Shown: positions 8,976 through 18,615, counted from the first letter of the stretch. The stretch: 64,000 bases of DNA from Pseudomonas sp. ANT_J12 (GCF_008370045.1 NZ_VOBN01000005.1:186001-250000), one strand, 5' to 3'. Notes: generated by a model not told the origin, from the sequence alone. A program made the numbers and translations.

Positions 8976-10345
8976 GTCAGAAGCTGAACCTGGGGTGGTT
9001 GGGCGCTGTTGCGCTGGGCGTGGCGATGTCGGCCAGCGCCCTGGAAAAACCGTCGGACTTCAGCACGCAGGTGCCGTTGTCCGTGAGCGGCGAGGGGCCG
9101 TGGTATCGCCTCGAACTGCCGCTGAGCGTGCAACTGAACGCACGACAGACCGATCTCAGCGACGTGCGCGTGTTCAACGCGGCCGGTGAGCCCCAGGCCT
9201 ATGCCTTGGCCCGGGAAACCGCGCAGTCCGCCGAAAGCCGTACCACCACCGACGTGAAATGGTTCCCGCTGTACAGCTCGGCAGATGCCACCGAACGTGC
9301 GCCGAGTGTGCGGGTGCAGTCGAGCGCCAACGGCACGCTGGTGGAAGTGCAGCCGTCGACTCAACTGGAGGCGGGCGAAGAAGTGTTGCGCGGCTGGTTG
9401 CTCGATGCCAGCGGGATCAAGGCGCCGTTGCAGCAGTTGATCCTCGACTGGACCAGCGAGCGCGAAGGTTTCCAGCGTTTCAGCATCGAAGCCAGCGACG
9501 ACTTGCAGCACTGGCAGTCGTGGGGCGAAGGCCAGGTGGCGCGGCTGTCGTTTGCCGACGAGCGGGTCGAGCAACATGAAGTCGGCCTGCCGGGGCAATC
9601 GGCACGCTATCTGCGTTTGCTGTGGAACGCCCCGCAATCGGCGCCTACCTTGACCTCCGCACAACTGGAAAGCGCCAGCACCCGCAGCCTGCCGCTGCCG
9701 TTGGTCTGGTCGCCACCCTTGGCCGGCAGCAGCGCGAAGGCCGGTGAATACACCTGGCAATTGCCGATGGGCCTGAATCTCGAGCGAGTGCAGATCGAGT
9801 TGAATCAGCCTAACAGCCTGGCGCCAGTGACCTTGTCCGGGCGCCGCGAGAGCAGTCTGCCGTGGCAGCCGCTCAGTGGCGGTTTGCTGTATCGCCTGAC
9901 CCAGAATGGTCAGGACGTGGTGCAGAACGAATTGCAGCTGTCGGGGCAAACCGTGCAGCAATTGAAACTGACGGTGGATGAGCGCGGTGGCGGCCTGGGG
10001 GCTGAGGCGCCGAGCGTGAAATTCGCGGTGCGCTCGACGCAAGTGGTGTTCCTGGCCCGTGGCGCCGGGCCGTATACCCTGGCGCTGGGCAATGCCACGG
10101 TGAAGACGGCGAACCTGCCGCTGTCGACGTTGATTCCGGATTACAGTGCGGCGAAGTTTGCGTCGTTGGGCAAGGCCTCGGTCGAGGGCGGGGCGGTGGT
10201 CACGGTCGCGCCCCCAGCGGTGGCGGCGGTGACGGCGGACACCCACTGGAAGAAATTCGGGTTGTGGGCGGTGTTGTTGCTCAGTGTGCTGTTTTTGGCG
10301 GTGATGGCGTTCAGTCTGTTGCGCAAGCCGCCGGTCAAACCTTGA
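8972..10345 (+). CDS. DUF3999 domain-containing exported, membrane-anchored protein
   Basis: A 457-residue protein. It has an N-terminal signal peptide (hydrophobic to about residue 22, cleavage near SASA-LE), a long periplasmic region rich in beta-strand patterns, and a single C-terminal helix (WAVLLLSVLFLAVMAFSLL) followed by a basic tail. The start is TTG, supported by GAAGGAG seven bases upstream and by overlap with the TGA of the DUF2339 gene in a TTGA junction. The family is annotated only as DUF3999; the pairing with DUF2339 implies that the two proteins act together at the inner membrane and periplasm (inference). A family B REPIN follows. Confidence 0.85.
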   Translation: MSQKLNLGWLGAVALGVAMSASALEKPSDFSTQVPLSVSGEGPWYRLELPLSVQLNARQTDLSDVRVFNAAGEPQAYALARETAQSAESRTTTDVKWFPLYSSADATERAPSVRVQSSANGTLVEVQPSTQLEAGEEVLRGWLLDASGIKAPLQQLILDWTSEREGFQRFSIEASDDLQHWQSWGEGQVARLSFADERVEQHEVGLPGQSARYLRLLWNAPQSAPTLTSAQLESASTRSLPLPLVWSPPLAGSSAKAGEYTWQLPMGLNLERVQIELNQPNSLAPVTLSGRRESSLPWQPLSGGLLYRLTQNGQDVVQNELQLSGQTVQQLKLTVDERGGGLGAEAPSVKFAVRSTQVVFLARGAGPYTLALGNATVKTANLPLSTLIPDYSAAKFASLGKASVEGGAVVTVAPPAVAAVTADTHWKKFGLWAVLLLSVLFLAVMAFSLLRKPPVKP

Positions 10346-10367
10346 GAATGGCCGGCGCTGCGCGCCG

Positions 10368-10456
10368 TTCGCGGGCAAGCCTCGCTCCTACAGGTTCGCG
10401 TCGTGCCAATTTCCGCGAACGACACAAAACCGTAGGAGCAAGGCTTGCCCGCGATG
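10368..10456. repeat. Family B REPIN
   Basis: Inverted pair of GCGGGCAAGCCTCGCTCCTA and its complement, after the DUF3999 gene. The right copy has a diverged end (GCAAGGCTTGCCCGCGATGG). Confidence 0.87.
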
Positions 10457-10631
10457 GCGTCCTTGGAGTCAGCAAAAATCTTGAAACCGCCATTTGATCT
10501 GGTCGGTTTCGAACTACGCTCAACCCCGCACATGAACTCTATTGGGCGTATCACGTCTGATAGGAGGAAATACGCCCCGACTCGCGTTAAACTGCGCGGG
10601 TTTTTAGCCCCCCATTCCACCGGAGCCTTCC

Positions 10632-11642
10632 ATGTCCCGCGTTACCCTGAGTCGCTATTTGATTGAGCAGACCCGTAGCAATAACACCCCTGCCGATCTG
10701 CGTTTCCTGATCGAAGTGGTGGCGCGTGCTTGCAAAGAGATCAGCCACGCCGTGTCCAAAGGCGCCCTCGGTGGTGTTCTGGGCAGCATGGGCACTGAAA
10801 ACGTCCAAGGCGAAGTGCAGAAGAAGCTCGACGTGATCTCCAACGAGATCCTGCTCGAAGCCAACGAATGGGGCGGTCACCTGGCCGGCATGGCGTCCGA
10901 AGAAATGGACAATGCCTACCAGATCCCGGGCAAATACCCGAAAGGCGCGTACCTGCTGGTTTTCGACCCGCTGGACGGTTCGTCGAACATCGACATCAAC
11001 GCCCCGGTCGGCACCATCTTCTCGGTGCTGCGTTGCCCGAACGAATACCTGAGCCAGAACGAAGCGCTGAACGAAAAAGCCTTCCTGCAACCAGGTACCG
11101 AGCAAGTTGCCGCCGGTTATGCCATCTACGGCCCGCAAACCATGCTGGTACTGACTCTGGGCGACGGCGTGAAGGGCTTCACCCTGGACCGCGAAATGGG
11201 CAGCTTCGTGCTGACCCACGAAGACATCCAGATTCCGGAATCCACTCAGGAATTCGCGATCAACTCGTCTAACCAGCGTCACTGGGAAGCGCCGGTCCAA
11301 CGCTACGTCAGCGAATTGCTGGCCGGCGATGAAGGCCCGCTGAAAAAGAACTACAACATGCGCTGGGTGGCCGCGATGGTTGCCGATGTGCACCGCATCC
11401 TGACCCGTGGTGGCCTGTTCATGTACCCACGTGACAGCCGCGAGCCCTCCAAGCCGGGCAAACTGCGTTTGATGTACGAAGCCAACCCGATGTCGTTCCT
11501 GGTCGAACAGGCCGGTGGCGCGTCCACCGATGGCCACCAGCGCATTCTCGACATCAAGCCCGATGGCCTGCACCAGCGCGTAGCGGTGTTCCTCGGCTCG
11601 AAAGAAGAAGTCGCCCGCGTCACGGCTTACCACAAGGAATAA
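10632..11642 (+). CDS. fbp: Fructose-1,6-bisphosphatase class I
   Basis: Gluconeogenic enzyme that hydrolyses fructose-1,6-bisphosphate to fructose-6-phosphate. It has 336 residues, typical length. The metal- and phosphate-binding motif DPLDGSSNI is at residues 112-120. The substrate-site regions [16 protein letters not shown] and [25 protein letters not shown] are conserved (cited in part: [15 protein letters not shown]). Start ATG is preceded by CCGGAGCC. A DUF924 gene starts 3 bp after the stop and is probably co-transcribed. Confidence 0.97.
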   Translation: MSRVTLSRYLIEQTRSNNTPADLRFLIEVVARACKEISHAVSKGALGGVLGSMGTENVQGEVQKKLDVISNEILLEANEWGGHLAGMASEEMDNAYQIPGKYPKGAYLLVFDPLDGSSNIDINAPVGTIFSVLRCPNEYLSQNEALNEKAFLQPGTEQVAAGYAIYGPQTMLVLTLGDGVKGFTLDREMGSFVLTHEDIQIPESTQEFAINSSNQRHWEAPVQRYVSELLAGDEGPLKKNYNMRWVAAMVADVHRILTRGGLFMYPRDSREPSKPGKLRLMYEANPMSFLVEQAGGASTDGHQRILDIKPDGLHQRVAVFLGSKEEVARVTAYHKE

Positions 11643-11645
11643 ACC

Positions 11646-12248
11646 ATGACCGCGCCCTGGCAGCCGTTGCTCGAATGGTGGTTCGGAACCCTCGAATCCC
11701 CCAACGACATAGCGGCTGACAGAGGCAAGTTGTGGTTCGGCAAGCGCGACAGCCAGGACCGCGAAGCGCGCGAGCGTTTCGGGGACTGGGTCGAGCAGGC
11801 ACTGGCCGGCGGTTTGACCGACTGGGCGCAACGCCCCGAAGGTTGGCTGGCCTTGGTGCTGCTCCTCGACCAACTCCCGCGAATGATCTTTCGCGACACC
11901 CCCAAATCCTTCTCCGGTGACCTCCGGGCCCAAGCCCTGGTGGCGCAAGGTATTGCTGCGGATTTTGATCGGCAGTTACGACCGATCCAGCGGGTATTCA
12001 TCTACCTGGTGTTTGAGCATTGCGAGAATTTGGCGGTGCAGAATGAGGCGGTTTCGCGGTTTATCGCGTTGGTTGATGAACAGCCAGAAGCGGATCGCGC
12101 GGTGTTCGCCGATAACCTGGACTATGCCGAGCGGCATCAGAAGGTGATTGCGCGGTTTGGACGGTTTCCCCATCGCAATGCGGTGTTGGGGCGCGAGTCT
12201 ACGGCTGAGGAGATTGAGTTTCTTTCGGGGCCTGGGTCCAGGTTCTGA
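11646..12248 (+). CDS. DUF924 family protein
   Basis: A 200-residue soluble protein of the DUF924 family (TPR-like helical fold). Recognisable family features are the N-terminal WFG and LWFGKRDSQDRE, the LVLLLDQLPRMIFRDTP block (about residues 70-86), the PIQRVFIYLVFEHCENLAVQ helix (about 117-136) and the end FGRFPHRNAVLGRESTAEE. No enzymatic function is established for the family. It sits 3 bp after fbp and is likely in the same transcript; a REPIN follows the stop. Confidence 0.88.
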   Translation: MTAPWQPLLEWWFGTLESPNDIAADRGKLWFGKRDSQDREARERFGDWVEQALAGGLTDWAQRPEGWLALVLLLDQLPRMIFRDTPKSFSGDLRAQALVAQGIAADFDRQLRPIQRVFIYLVFEHCENLAVQNEAVSRFIALVDEQPEADRAVFADNLDYAERHQKVIARFGRFPHRNAVLGRESTAEEIEFLSGPGSRF

Positions 12249-12270
12249 TTCTTTGTTGTGGCTGATGCCG

Positions 12271-12357
12271 TCTTCGCGGGCAAGCCTCGCTCCTACAGGT
12301 GGCGCGCTGTTCAAAATGCAGCGCTGATCCTGTAGGAGCGAGGCTTGCCCGCGAAGG
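12271..12357. repeat. Family B REPIN
   Basis: Inverted pair of TTCGCGGGCAAGCCTCGCTC-type arms between the convergent DUF924 gene and the chemoreceptor gene. Confidence 0.88.
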
Positions 12358-12373
12358 GGCCCGCAAGAATGAT

Positions 12374-14266
12374 CTAGATCCTGAAACTACCCACCAACTG
12401 CTTCAACCGCGCCGCCTGCTGTTCAAGGTCCGAGCACGCACGCAAGGTCGCCTGCAAGTTCTCCACCCCTTCCTGGTTCAGGGTGTTGATTTCGGTGATG
12501 TCGACGTTGATCGATTCCACCACGGCGGTCTGTTCTTCGGTGGCGGTGGCGACGGATTGGTTCATGCCGTCGATTTCGCCGATGCGCTGGGTCACGCTGC
12601 CCAGGCGTTCGCCGGCCTGGTTGGCGATGCCGACGCTGCTTTCGCTCTGGCGTTGGCTGTCGGTCATGGTGCTGACCGCTTCCCGGGCGCCGACTTGCAG
12701 TTCTTCGATCATCTTCTGCACTTGCTGCGCCGAATCCTGGGTGCGGTGGGCGAGGTTGCGCACTTCGTCGGCCACGACCGCGAAACCGCGTCCGGCTTCA
12801 CCGGCGCGGGCGGCTTCGATGGCGGCGTTCAGTGCCAACAGGTTGGTTTGCTGGGAGATGCTGGTGATCACTTCCAGAATCTGCCCGATGTTCACCGTGT
12901 TGCTGTTGAGCGTCTCAATGTTGCCGCACGAATCGCTGATCTTCGCCGACAGCTGCTGCATCGCAGCGATGGTTTTATCCACCACTTTCTGACCGTCTTC
13001 GGCCAGGGCACGGGCGTCGCTCGAATGCTGGGAGGCGAGGGCGGCGTTCTGCGCAATCTCCTGGGCGGCGGCCCCCAGTTCGTTGATCGCCGCGGCGACG
13101 CTGCTGGTGCGCGAGGCTTGCTGGTCGGAGTTGAACATCGACGAGTTCGACGCCGCCACTACGCGCAGGGCGACTTCGTTGACCTGGCCGGTGGCCGAGG
13201 CCACTTCGCGGATCGAGGTGTGGATCCGCTCCACAAAACGGTTGAACGAGGTACCCAGGGCGCCGAATTCATCGTGGCCGTGGATGGTCAGGCGTTTGGT
13301 CAGATCGCCTTCACCCTCGGCGATGTCATGCATCGCGCGGCCCATGGTCAGCAACGGTTGCATCAGGAAGCTGATCAGCATGCCCAGCAGCGCGATGATG
13401 ATCACCACGGCGATGACCATGGCGATGATCGCCGAGGTGCGGAATTCGCTGAGCATTGCGAACGCGGTGTCCTGATCCAGCACCAGTGCCACGTACCAAT
13501 CCGCCGACGGCACGCCGTTGACGTGGGTGAAGGAGATGAACTGCGACTTGCCGTCGACCTCGACTTCTTTCATGCCCGGGCTGACCCGTGGCGCACCGTT
13601 CGGGTAGGCCTCGGCCAGGGTTTTGAGCACCAGTTTGCTGTCCGGGTGGATCAGGATCTTGCCGTCGGCGCTGACGATAAAGGCATAGCCGTGGCCGCCG
13701 AAGTTCAGCGAGTTGATGATCGCGCTGACGCTGGACAGATCAATGTCCGCGCCGGCGACGCCGATCATCTTGTTCTCGTGCTGCACCGGCGTGGCGACGG
13801 TGATCACCAGTTTGCCCGACGACGCGGCGATGTAGGGTTCGGTAACGATGGTTTGCCGCGCGCTGTCGGCAGCCTTGTACCAGCCACGGGCGCGAGGGTC
13901 GTAGTCGGCGGCGCGGTTGCCCGCCGGGATCGAGGTCATCACGCCTTCGGTGCTGCCGAAGTAGCTCAACTGGAAGTTGCCGGTGTAGGCCGGCAGGTCG
14001 ATGGCGCGTTTCAGGCTGGCCGGGGCGCTGCCGTCCACGGCGATCTGTTGCGACAGCGATTGCAGCAACTGGATGCGCGCTTCCAGCCAGGTCTGGATGT
14101 TGCTGGTGGTCAGGCTACCGAGTTCCTGCATCGAGGATTCGGTACTGCTGCGCAGGGTCTGGCGCTGGCGGTAGTCGTTGAAGAGGATGAAACAGGCGAA
14201 TGCAACGGCCACTACGAGGGCGGCAGCCAACAAAATCTTGTGGCTGAACTTCATGTTTCTGGTCAT
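12374..14266 (-). CDS. Methyl-accepting chemotaxis protein with dCache domain, amino-acid type (PctA-like)
   Basis: Transmembrane chemoreceptor of 630 residues from the chosen start. Order: short cytoplasmic N-terminus, TM1 ([19 protein letters not shown]), periplasmic dCache_1 domain (about residues 35-275), TM2 ([19 protein letters not shown]), HAMP, and the signalling domain with the hairpin tip [20 protein letters not shown]. The periplasmic part carries the amino-acid-sensing signature: R and W in [10 protein letters not shown] in TEPYIAA, D in GADIDL. This points to amino acids as ligands. The start is placed at ATG 14266 ([10 protein letters not shown]), the usual N-terminus of PctA-type receptors; a TTG 30 bp upstream is a weaker option. 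No CheR-binding C-terminal pentapeptide is seen. It stands alone, convergent with the DUF924 gene. Confidence 0.92.
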   Translation of the reverse strand: MTRNMKFSHKILLAAALVVAVAFACFILFNDYRQRQTLRSSTESSMQELGSLTTSNIQTWLEARIQLLQSLSQQIAVDGSAPASLKRAIDLPAYTGNFQLSYFGSTEGVMTSIPAGNRAADYDPRARGWYKAADSARQTIVTEPYIAASSGKLVITVATPVQHENKMIGVAGADIDLSSVSAIINSLNFGGHGYAFIVSADGKILIHPDSKLVLKTLAEAYPNGAPRVSPGMKEVEVDGKSQFISFTHVNGVPSADWYVALVLDQDTAFAMLSEFRTSAIIAMVIAVVIIIALLGMLISFLMQPLLTMGRAMHDIAEGEGDLTKRLTIHGHDEFGALGTSFNRFVERIHTSIREVASATGQVNEVALRVVAASNSSMFNSDQQASRTSSVAAAINELGAAAQEIAQNAALASQHSSDARALAEDGQKVVDKTIAAMQQLSAKISDSCGNIETLNSNTVNIGQILEVITSISQQTNLLALNAAIEAARAGEAGRGFAVVADEVRNLAHRTQDSAQQVQKMIEELQVGAREAVSTMTDSQRQSESSVGIANQAGERLGSVTQRIGEIDGMNQSVATATEEQTAVVESINVDITEINTLNQEGVENLQATLRACSDLEQQAARLKQLVGSFRI

Positions 14267-14551
14267 TAGGTGAACTACCGCAAAAGGGCTGGTCAACGAG
14301 GGAGCGGCAATTTGCCACAGTAGCGGGCTTTGCGCTGCCTCTATTTCGACTGACCAACGCCAAAGATTAGGCGTTATTCAGCGAAAACCGACGAATTGCC
14401 CAACGGCGCGAGAAAGTCGCTGATTTATCGGCGAAAGGCAGACGAGCGGCCCAACAAATAGCCGGGCAGTCGGGGAACCAGATGGGGGTTTTCTCTTCTA
14501 AGCTTCAGCTTGGCAGCCATGCCATTCCCCCTTCGCCCCAGGAGCTACACC

Positions 14552-14806
14552 ATGTCGCTGCGATCTTTCGCCTTGCTCTCGTTCTGCGTGTTGTTGGTCG
14601 CGTGCAGCAAGGTCAATCAAGAGAACTACTCCAAGCTGTCGGCCGGCATGCCCAAGGCCGAGGTTGAAACCTTGCTGGGCAAACCCGCCGATTGCTCGGG
14701 CGCGCTTGGGATGTCCAGTTGCACCTGGGGCGACAAAAACAGCTTTATCAGCGTGCAGTACGCCGGTGACAAAGTGCTGATGTTTTCTGGCCAAGGCCTG
14801 AAGTAA
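14552..14806 (+). CDS. Small outer-membrane-type lipoprotein (DUF3862/SmpA-like fold)
   Basis: An 84-residue precursor. The signal peptide has a lipobox (LLVAC, Cys at about residue 18) that predicts lipid modification. The mature part has the pattern of small BamE/SmpA-like domains: YSKLSAGMPKAEVETLLGKPADC followed by short strands (quoted in part as SAGMPKAEVETLLGKP). Start ATG 14552 is chosen because AGGAGC lies just upstream and it gives a proper signal sequence. The lipocalin lipoprotein gene follows 31 bp later, so the two are likely co-transcribed. Function unknown; a role in envelope maintenance is an inference from localisation only. Confidence 0.85.
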   Translation: MSLRSFALLSFCVLLVACSKVNQENYSKLSAGMPKAEVETLLGKPADCSGALGMSSCTWGDKNSFISVQYAGDKVLMFSGQGLK

Positions 14807-14837
14807 ACCGGGGCTACGCGCCCGCGGGAGAAAAACA

Positions 14838-15407
14838 ATGAAGCGGTTATTGATAGTACTTTTTGCCGGCCTGGTATTGGCCGGCTGCGCCTCTTCTGGC
14901 GTAGATCCGTTGGCACCCAAGACAGCCAACAGCGTCAATCTCAAGAAATACCAGGGGACCTGGTACGAGTTGGCCCGGCTGCCGATGTATTTCCAGCGCA
15001 ATTGCGCGCAATCCGAAGCGCATTACACGCTCTTGCCTGACGGTAACGTGGCGGTACTCAACCGCTGCCTGACCCCGGATTGGCAGTGGGAAGAGGCCAA
15101 GGGCACGGCCTGGCCGCAGGTGCCGGGCAAGACCGACAAACTGTGGGTCCAGTTCGATAACTGGTTTTCGCGTTTGATTCCGGGTGTGGCGAAGGGCGAA
15201 TACTGGGTGCTGTACGTCAGCGACGACTACAAGACCGCTATTGTTGGCGACCCGAGCCGCAAGTACCTGTGGTTGCTGTCGCGGACCCCGACCGTCAACG
15301 GTGTGGTGCGTGAAGAACTGCTGAGCAAGGCGCGGCAGCAGGGTTACGACACGACGCGGCTGATCTGGCGAGCGTCGGATACGAAGATGGCCAAGACCTC
15401 GAACTGA
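14838..15407 (+). CDS. blc: Lipocalin family lipoprotein (Blc type)
   Basis: A 189-residue outer-membrane lipocalin. The lipobox is LAGC (Cys at about 17). The lipocalin motif 1, YQGTWYELARLPMYFQR, occurs at about residues 37-53, and the later motifs (YWVLYVSDDYKTAIVGDPSRKYLW, seen in parts) match bacterial Blc. Family members bind fatty acids and lysophospholipids and are often stress-induced. The region around residues 90-115 (KGTAWPQVPGKTDKLWVQF) fits the usual strand order. It converges with hutF across a family A repeat. Confidence 0.92.
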   Translation: MKRLLIVLFAGLVLAGCASSGVDPLAPKTANSVNLKKYQGTWYELARLPMYFQRNCAQSEAHYTLLPDGNVAVLNRCLTPDWQWEEAKGTAWPQVPGKTDKLWVQFDNWFSRLIPGVAKGEYWVLYVSDDYKTAIVGDPSRKYLWLLSRTPTVNGVVREELLSKARQQGYDTTRLIWRASDTKMAKTSN

Positions 15408-15420
15408 TCACTCGGCTACT

Positions 15421-15532
15421 GATCGTTCCCACGCTCTGCGTGGGAATGCCTCAACGGACGCTCCGCGTTCGGCTCTGGAATGGGACGCGGAGCGTCCCGG
15501 GCTGCATTCCCACGCAGAGCGTGGGAACGATC
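15421..15532. repeat. Family A palindromic repeat, copy 2
   Basis: Outer arms GATCGTTCCCACGCTCTGCG and its inverse, with inner GACGCTCCGCG / CGCGGAGCGTC arms. It fills the space between the convergent lipocalin and hutF genes. Confidence 0.85.
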
Positions 15533-15541
15533 GGTCAGGGA

Positions 15542-16906
15542 TTATCCGAGAAGATCGCGCAGGACCTGGGTGAACGCGCGGCTGCTTTCTTCTTCGCCGG
15601 CATGACGCCCATCCCGCACAACCCACTGGCCATTGACCAGCACATCGCGCACCTGGCGATCGCCGCCAGCAAACAGCCAGCGATTCAGAATCCCGTCGCC
15701 ACTGGCTGTCGCCAGGTACGGATCGTTGCCGTCGAGCACCAGCCAATCCGCGCGCTTGCCGACTTCCAATGCACCGATCGGCTGCCCCAGCGCCTGGGCA
15801 CCGCCATCCAGCGCCGCGTCGTACAGCGTGCGGCCGACCATTGGCTGATCCGCGCCATACAAGCGATTGCGCCGCTGATCCCGCAACCGCTGGCCGTATT
15901 CCAGCCAACGCAATTCTTCCACCACGCTCAACGACACATGGCTGTCGGAACCGATGCCCATGCGCCCGCCCTGAGCGAGGAAGTCCACCGCCGGGAAAAT
16001 CCCGTCGCCGAGGTTGGCCTCGGTGGTCAGGCACAAGCCAGCGATGGCGCGACTCTTGGCCATCAGCGTGACTTCTTCCGGGTTGGCGTGGGTCGCGTGG
16101 ACCAGGCACCAGCGCTGATCGACTTCGGTGTTTTCGTACAGCCATTGCAGTGGGCGACGACCGCTCCAGCTCAGGCAGTCATCGACTTCCTTCTGCTGTT
16201 CGGCGATGTGAATGTGCACCGGGCACTGCTTGTCGCTGGCGGCCAGCACGTCGCTGATCTGCTGCGGCGTGACGGCGCGCAACGAGTGGAAACACAGCCC
16301 CAGCGACTGCGCCGGTTGCTGCGCCAGGATCGGCTGCAAGCGCGACTGCAGCGTGAGGTAGTTTTCGGTGCTGTTGATAAACCGGCGCTGACCGTCGTTC
16401 GGGGCCTGGCCGCCGAAACCGGAATGGCTGTAGAGCACCGGCAGCAAGGTCAAACCGATGCCGGCCGAGCTGGCGGCCTGGCTGATGCGCAGCGCCAGTT
16501 CGGCGGGGTCGGCGTAAGGCTGGCCATTGGTGTCGTGGTGTACGTAATGAAATTCCGCGACCGAGGTGTAACCGGCCTTGAGCATTTCGATGTACAGCTG
16601 ACGGGCGATGACGCCGAGTTGGTCGGGGCTGATTTTTCCGACGAGGCGATACATCAGATCGCGCCAGGTCCAGAAACTGTCGTTCGGATTACCCGCCACT
16701 TCGGCCAATCCGGCCATCGCCCGTTGGAAGGCGTGGGAGTGCAGATTGGGCATCCCCGGCAGCAGCGGACCGCTTAGCCGTTCGGCGCCATCTGCATTGG
16801 AATCGGCCTGGATATGGGTCAATACGCCGTCGGCGCTGACCTCAAGACGTACATTGTTGGCCCATCCACTAGGCAGCAGCGCGCGTTCGGCAAAGAAGGC
16901 GGACAT
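15542..16906 (-). CDS. hutF: Formimidoylglutamate deiminase
   Basis: Amidohydrolase-superfamily enzyme of the five-step histidine pathway. It deiminates N-formimino-L-glutamate to N-formyl-L-glutamate, which HutG then cleaves. It has 454 residues, normal length. The metal motif HxH is in PNLHSHAFQR (H56, H58). Further family blocks are FHYVHHD, the histidine in CFHSLRAV, VHIHIAEQQKEVDDC and the metal aspartate in GIGSDSHVSLS. It is transcribed away from hutC. A perfect HutC-type palindrome lies 26 bp upstream of the start, so repression by HutC is expected. Confidence 0.96.
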   Translation of the reverse strand: MSAFFAERALLPSGWANNVRLEVSADGVLTHIQADSNADGAERLSGPLLPGMPNLHSHAFQRAMAGLAEVAGNPNDSFWTWRDLMYRLVGKISPDQLGVIARQLYIEMLKAGYTSVAEFHYVHHDTNGQPYADPAELALRISQAASSAGIGLTLLPVLYSHSGFGGQAPNDGQRRFINSTENYLTLQSRLQPILAQQPAQSLGLCFHSLRAVTPQQISDVLAASDKQCPVHIHIAEQQKEVDDCLSWSGRRPLQWLYENTEVDQRWCLVHATHANPEEVTLMAKSRAIAGLCLTTEANLGDGIFPAVDFLAQGGRMGIGSDSHVSLSVVEELRWLEYGQRLRDQRRNRLYGADQPMVGRTLYDAALDGGAQALGQPIGALEVGKRADWLVLDGNDPYLATASGDGILNRWLFAGGDRQVRDVLVNGQWVVRDGRHAGEEESSRAFTQVLRDLLG

Positions 16907-16932
16907 GGTTCAGCACCCCATCGTGTGTTATT

Positions 16933-16942
16933 TGTATATACA
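16933..16942. promoter_or_regulatory. HutC operator upstream of hutF
   Basis: TGTATATACA is a perfect palindrome of the TGTA-N2-TACA type described for HutC repressors. It lies 26 bp before the hutF start, in the hutF-hutC divergent region, so it may serve both directions. Confidence 0.75.
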
Positions 16943-16981
16943 TATACAGACGTTTGCCTGCTCGGTAAACTCCGGCAAGCT

Positions 16982-17143
16982 ATGTGGCTCGTGTGGTCAG
17001 TTCGTCAGTTCAAGTTCGGATGCCGGAAATTCAGAGCCAAGGCGCTGCGACGAGTCATAGCTGGCTATGGCGAGGAGCAGCAACGCAGGATCTGGATTTC
17101 CGGCGCCGAACTTGACTGACAGAACTGACCACACGAGCCACAT
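16982..17143. repeat. Long imperfect palindrome between hutF and hutC
   Basis: Outer arms of 38 nt (16982-17019 and 17106-17143) are inverse complements except for two single-base bulges. Inner arms (CCGGAAATTCAGAGC / GATCTGGATTTCCGG) continue the pairing. The 50-nt core starts CAAGGCG and ends AACGCAG. The whole can fold into one hairpin of about 58 paired positions per side. Non-coding; compare the tatB-tatC element. Confidence 0.85.
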
Positions 17144-17172
17144 TACCCTCACCAAACGAACAAGGATTAACC

Positions 17173-17922
17173 GTGCCGACTCCGCCTGCAGTGTCACCGT
17201 TGGCCGCGAACATGGGCGACAGTCCGGCGCCCTTGTACGCCCGCGTCAAACAGATGATCACCCAGCAAATCGACAGTGGAAACTGGCCGCCGCACTACCG
17301 CGTTCCGTCGGAAAGCGAGCTGGTCAGCCAACTGGGTTTCAGCCGCATGACCATCAACCGCGCCCTGCGCGAGATGACCGCCGACGGCCTGCTGGTGCGC
17401 ATGCAAGGTGTCGGCACCTTCGTCGCCGAGCCCAAAAGCCAGTCCGCACTGTTTGAAGTGCACAACATCGCCGATGAAATCGCCTCCCGCGGCCATCGTC
17501 ACACTTGTAAGGTCATCACCCTCGAAGAAGAGGCCGCCGGTTCCGAGCGCGCGTTGGCCCTGGACATGCGTGAAGGGCAACGGGTGTTCCACTCGCTGAT
17601 CGTGCATTTCGAGAACGATATCCCGGTGCAAATCGAAGACCGTTTCGTCAACGCGCTGGTCGCCCCGGATTACCTCAAGCAGGACTTCACCCTGCAAACG
17701 CCTTACGCCTATTTGAACCAGGTTGCGCCGCTGACCGAAGGCGAGCACGTGGTCGAGGCAATTCTGGCCGAGGCGTCCGAGTGCAAGTTGCTACAGATTG
17801 AAAAGGGCGAGCCGTGCCTGCTGATCCGCCGCCGCACCTGGTCCGGCCGCCAGCCCGTGACCGCCGCCCGTTTGATCCACCCCGGTTCCCGTCATCGTCT
17901 GGAAGGTCGGTTCCATAAATGA
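17173..17922 (+). CDS. hutC: Histidine utilization repressor, GntR/HutC family
   Basis: Urocanate-responsive repressor of the hut genes, 249 residues. The N-terminal winged helix-turn-helix of GntR type is at about residues 16-90 (LYARVKQMITQQI ... VPSESELVSQLGFSRMTINR). A UTRA effector domain follows (about 105-240), ending PGSRHRLEGRF, typical of HutC. Start GTG is supported by AAGGATT upstream. The stop overlaps the hutD start (ATGA), so the two are coupled. Palindromes of HutC type lie upstream of hutF and hutU. The promoter region contains the long palindrome at 16982-17143. Confidence 0.95.
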   Translation: MPTPPAVSPLAANMGDSPAPLYARVKQMITQQIDSGNWPPHYRVPSESELVSQLGFSRMTINRALREMTADGLLVRMQGVGTFVAEPKSQSALFEVHNIADEIASRGHRHTCKVITLEEEAAGSERALALDMREGQRVFHSLIVHFENDIPVQIEDRFVNALVAPDYLKQDFTLQTPYAYLNQVAPLTEGEHVVEAILAEASECKLLQIEKGEPCLLIRRRTWSGRQPVTAARLIHPGSRHRLEGRFHK

Positions 17923-18488
17923 GTGAGATGAAAGTTTTACGCGCCAAAGATTACCCGCGCATGCCGTGGAAAAACGGCGGCGGCAGCACGGAAGAAATCA
18001 CCCGCGATGCGGGTACCGGCCTTGATGGTTTCGGCTGGCGCCTGTCGATTGCCGATATTGGTGAGTCGGGCGGCTTCTCGACATTCGCCGGCTACGAGCG
18101 GGTGATTACCGTGCTGCAAGGCGACGGCATGACCCTGCGCGTTGACGGCCAGGACACACGGCCGTTGTTACCGCTGGACCCGTTTGCCTTCAGCGGCGAG
18201 AGTCAGGTGTCGTGCACCTTGCTCGGCGGGCCGATTCGCGATTTCAACCTGATTTATGCGCCGCAACGCTATAGCGCGCGGTTGCAGTGGCTGGAGGGCG
18301 AGCAGCGGTTTTTCAGTTCGGCGGGGACTGTGCTGGTGTTCAGTGTCACCGAGGCGTTAGAAGTGAAAGTCGGTAACAGCGACGCACAACTGGGGCGCCA
18401 TGATTGCCTGCAACTCGACCGCAATACCGGCCTGCTGGAAGTCTGCGTCAGCGGCCAATGCTGCGTGATCGAGCTGATCGCACGCTGA
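17919..18488 (+). CDS. hutD: HutD family protein
   Basis: A 189-residue cupin-like (bicupin fold) protein. In fluorescent pseudomonads it is known as an accessory factor that limits hut expression, possibly by binding an intermediate. The family signature is at the start: YPRMPWKNGGGSTEEITR (about residues 12-29), then WRLSIADIGESGGFSTFAGYER and a Cys-containing C-terminus (CVSGQCCVIEL). It overlaps hutC by 4 bp. A family C REPIN and the hutU promoter follow, so hutCD form their own unit. Confidence 0.93.
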   Translation: MSEMKVLRAKDYPRMPWKNGGGSTEEITRDAGTGLDGFGWRLSIADIGESGGFSTFAGYERVITVLQGDGMTLRVDGQDTRPLLPLDPFAFSGESQVSCTLLGGPIRDFNLIYAPQRYSARLQWLEGEQRFFSSAGTVLVFSVTEALEVKVGNSDAQLGRHDCLQLDRNTGLLEVCVSGQCCVIELIAR

Positions 18489-18510
18489 TCCAACTGTTTA
18501 GAACATCTCT

Positions 18511-18615
18511 GTGGCGAGGGGGCTTGCCCCCGTTGGGTGGCGAAGCCGCCCTCGATGTTCGCATCAAATTTTGCGACTGCTGCGCAGTCGAACGGGGGCA
18601 AGCCCCCTCGCCACA
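18511..18615. repeat. Family C REPIN
   Basis: Inverted pair of GTGGCGAGGGGGCTTGCCCC with further outer pairing (CGTT / AACG), after hutD. A second copy is at 33188-33319. Confidence 0.87.
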
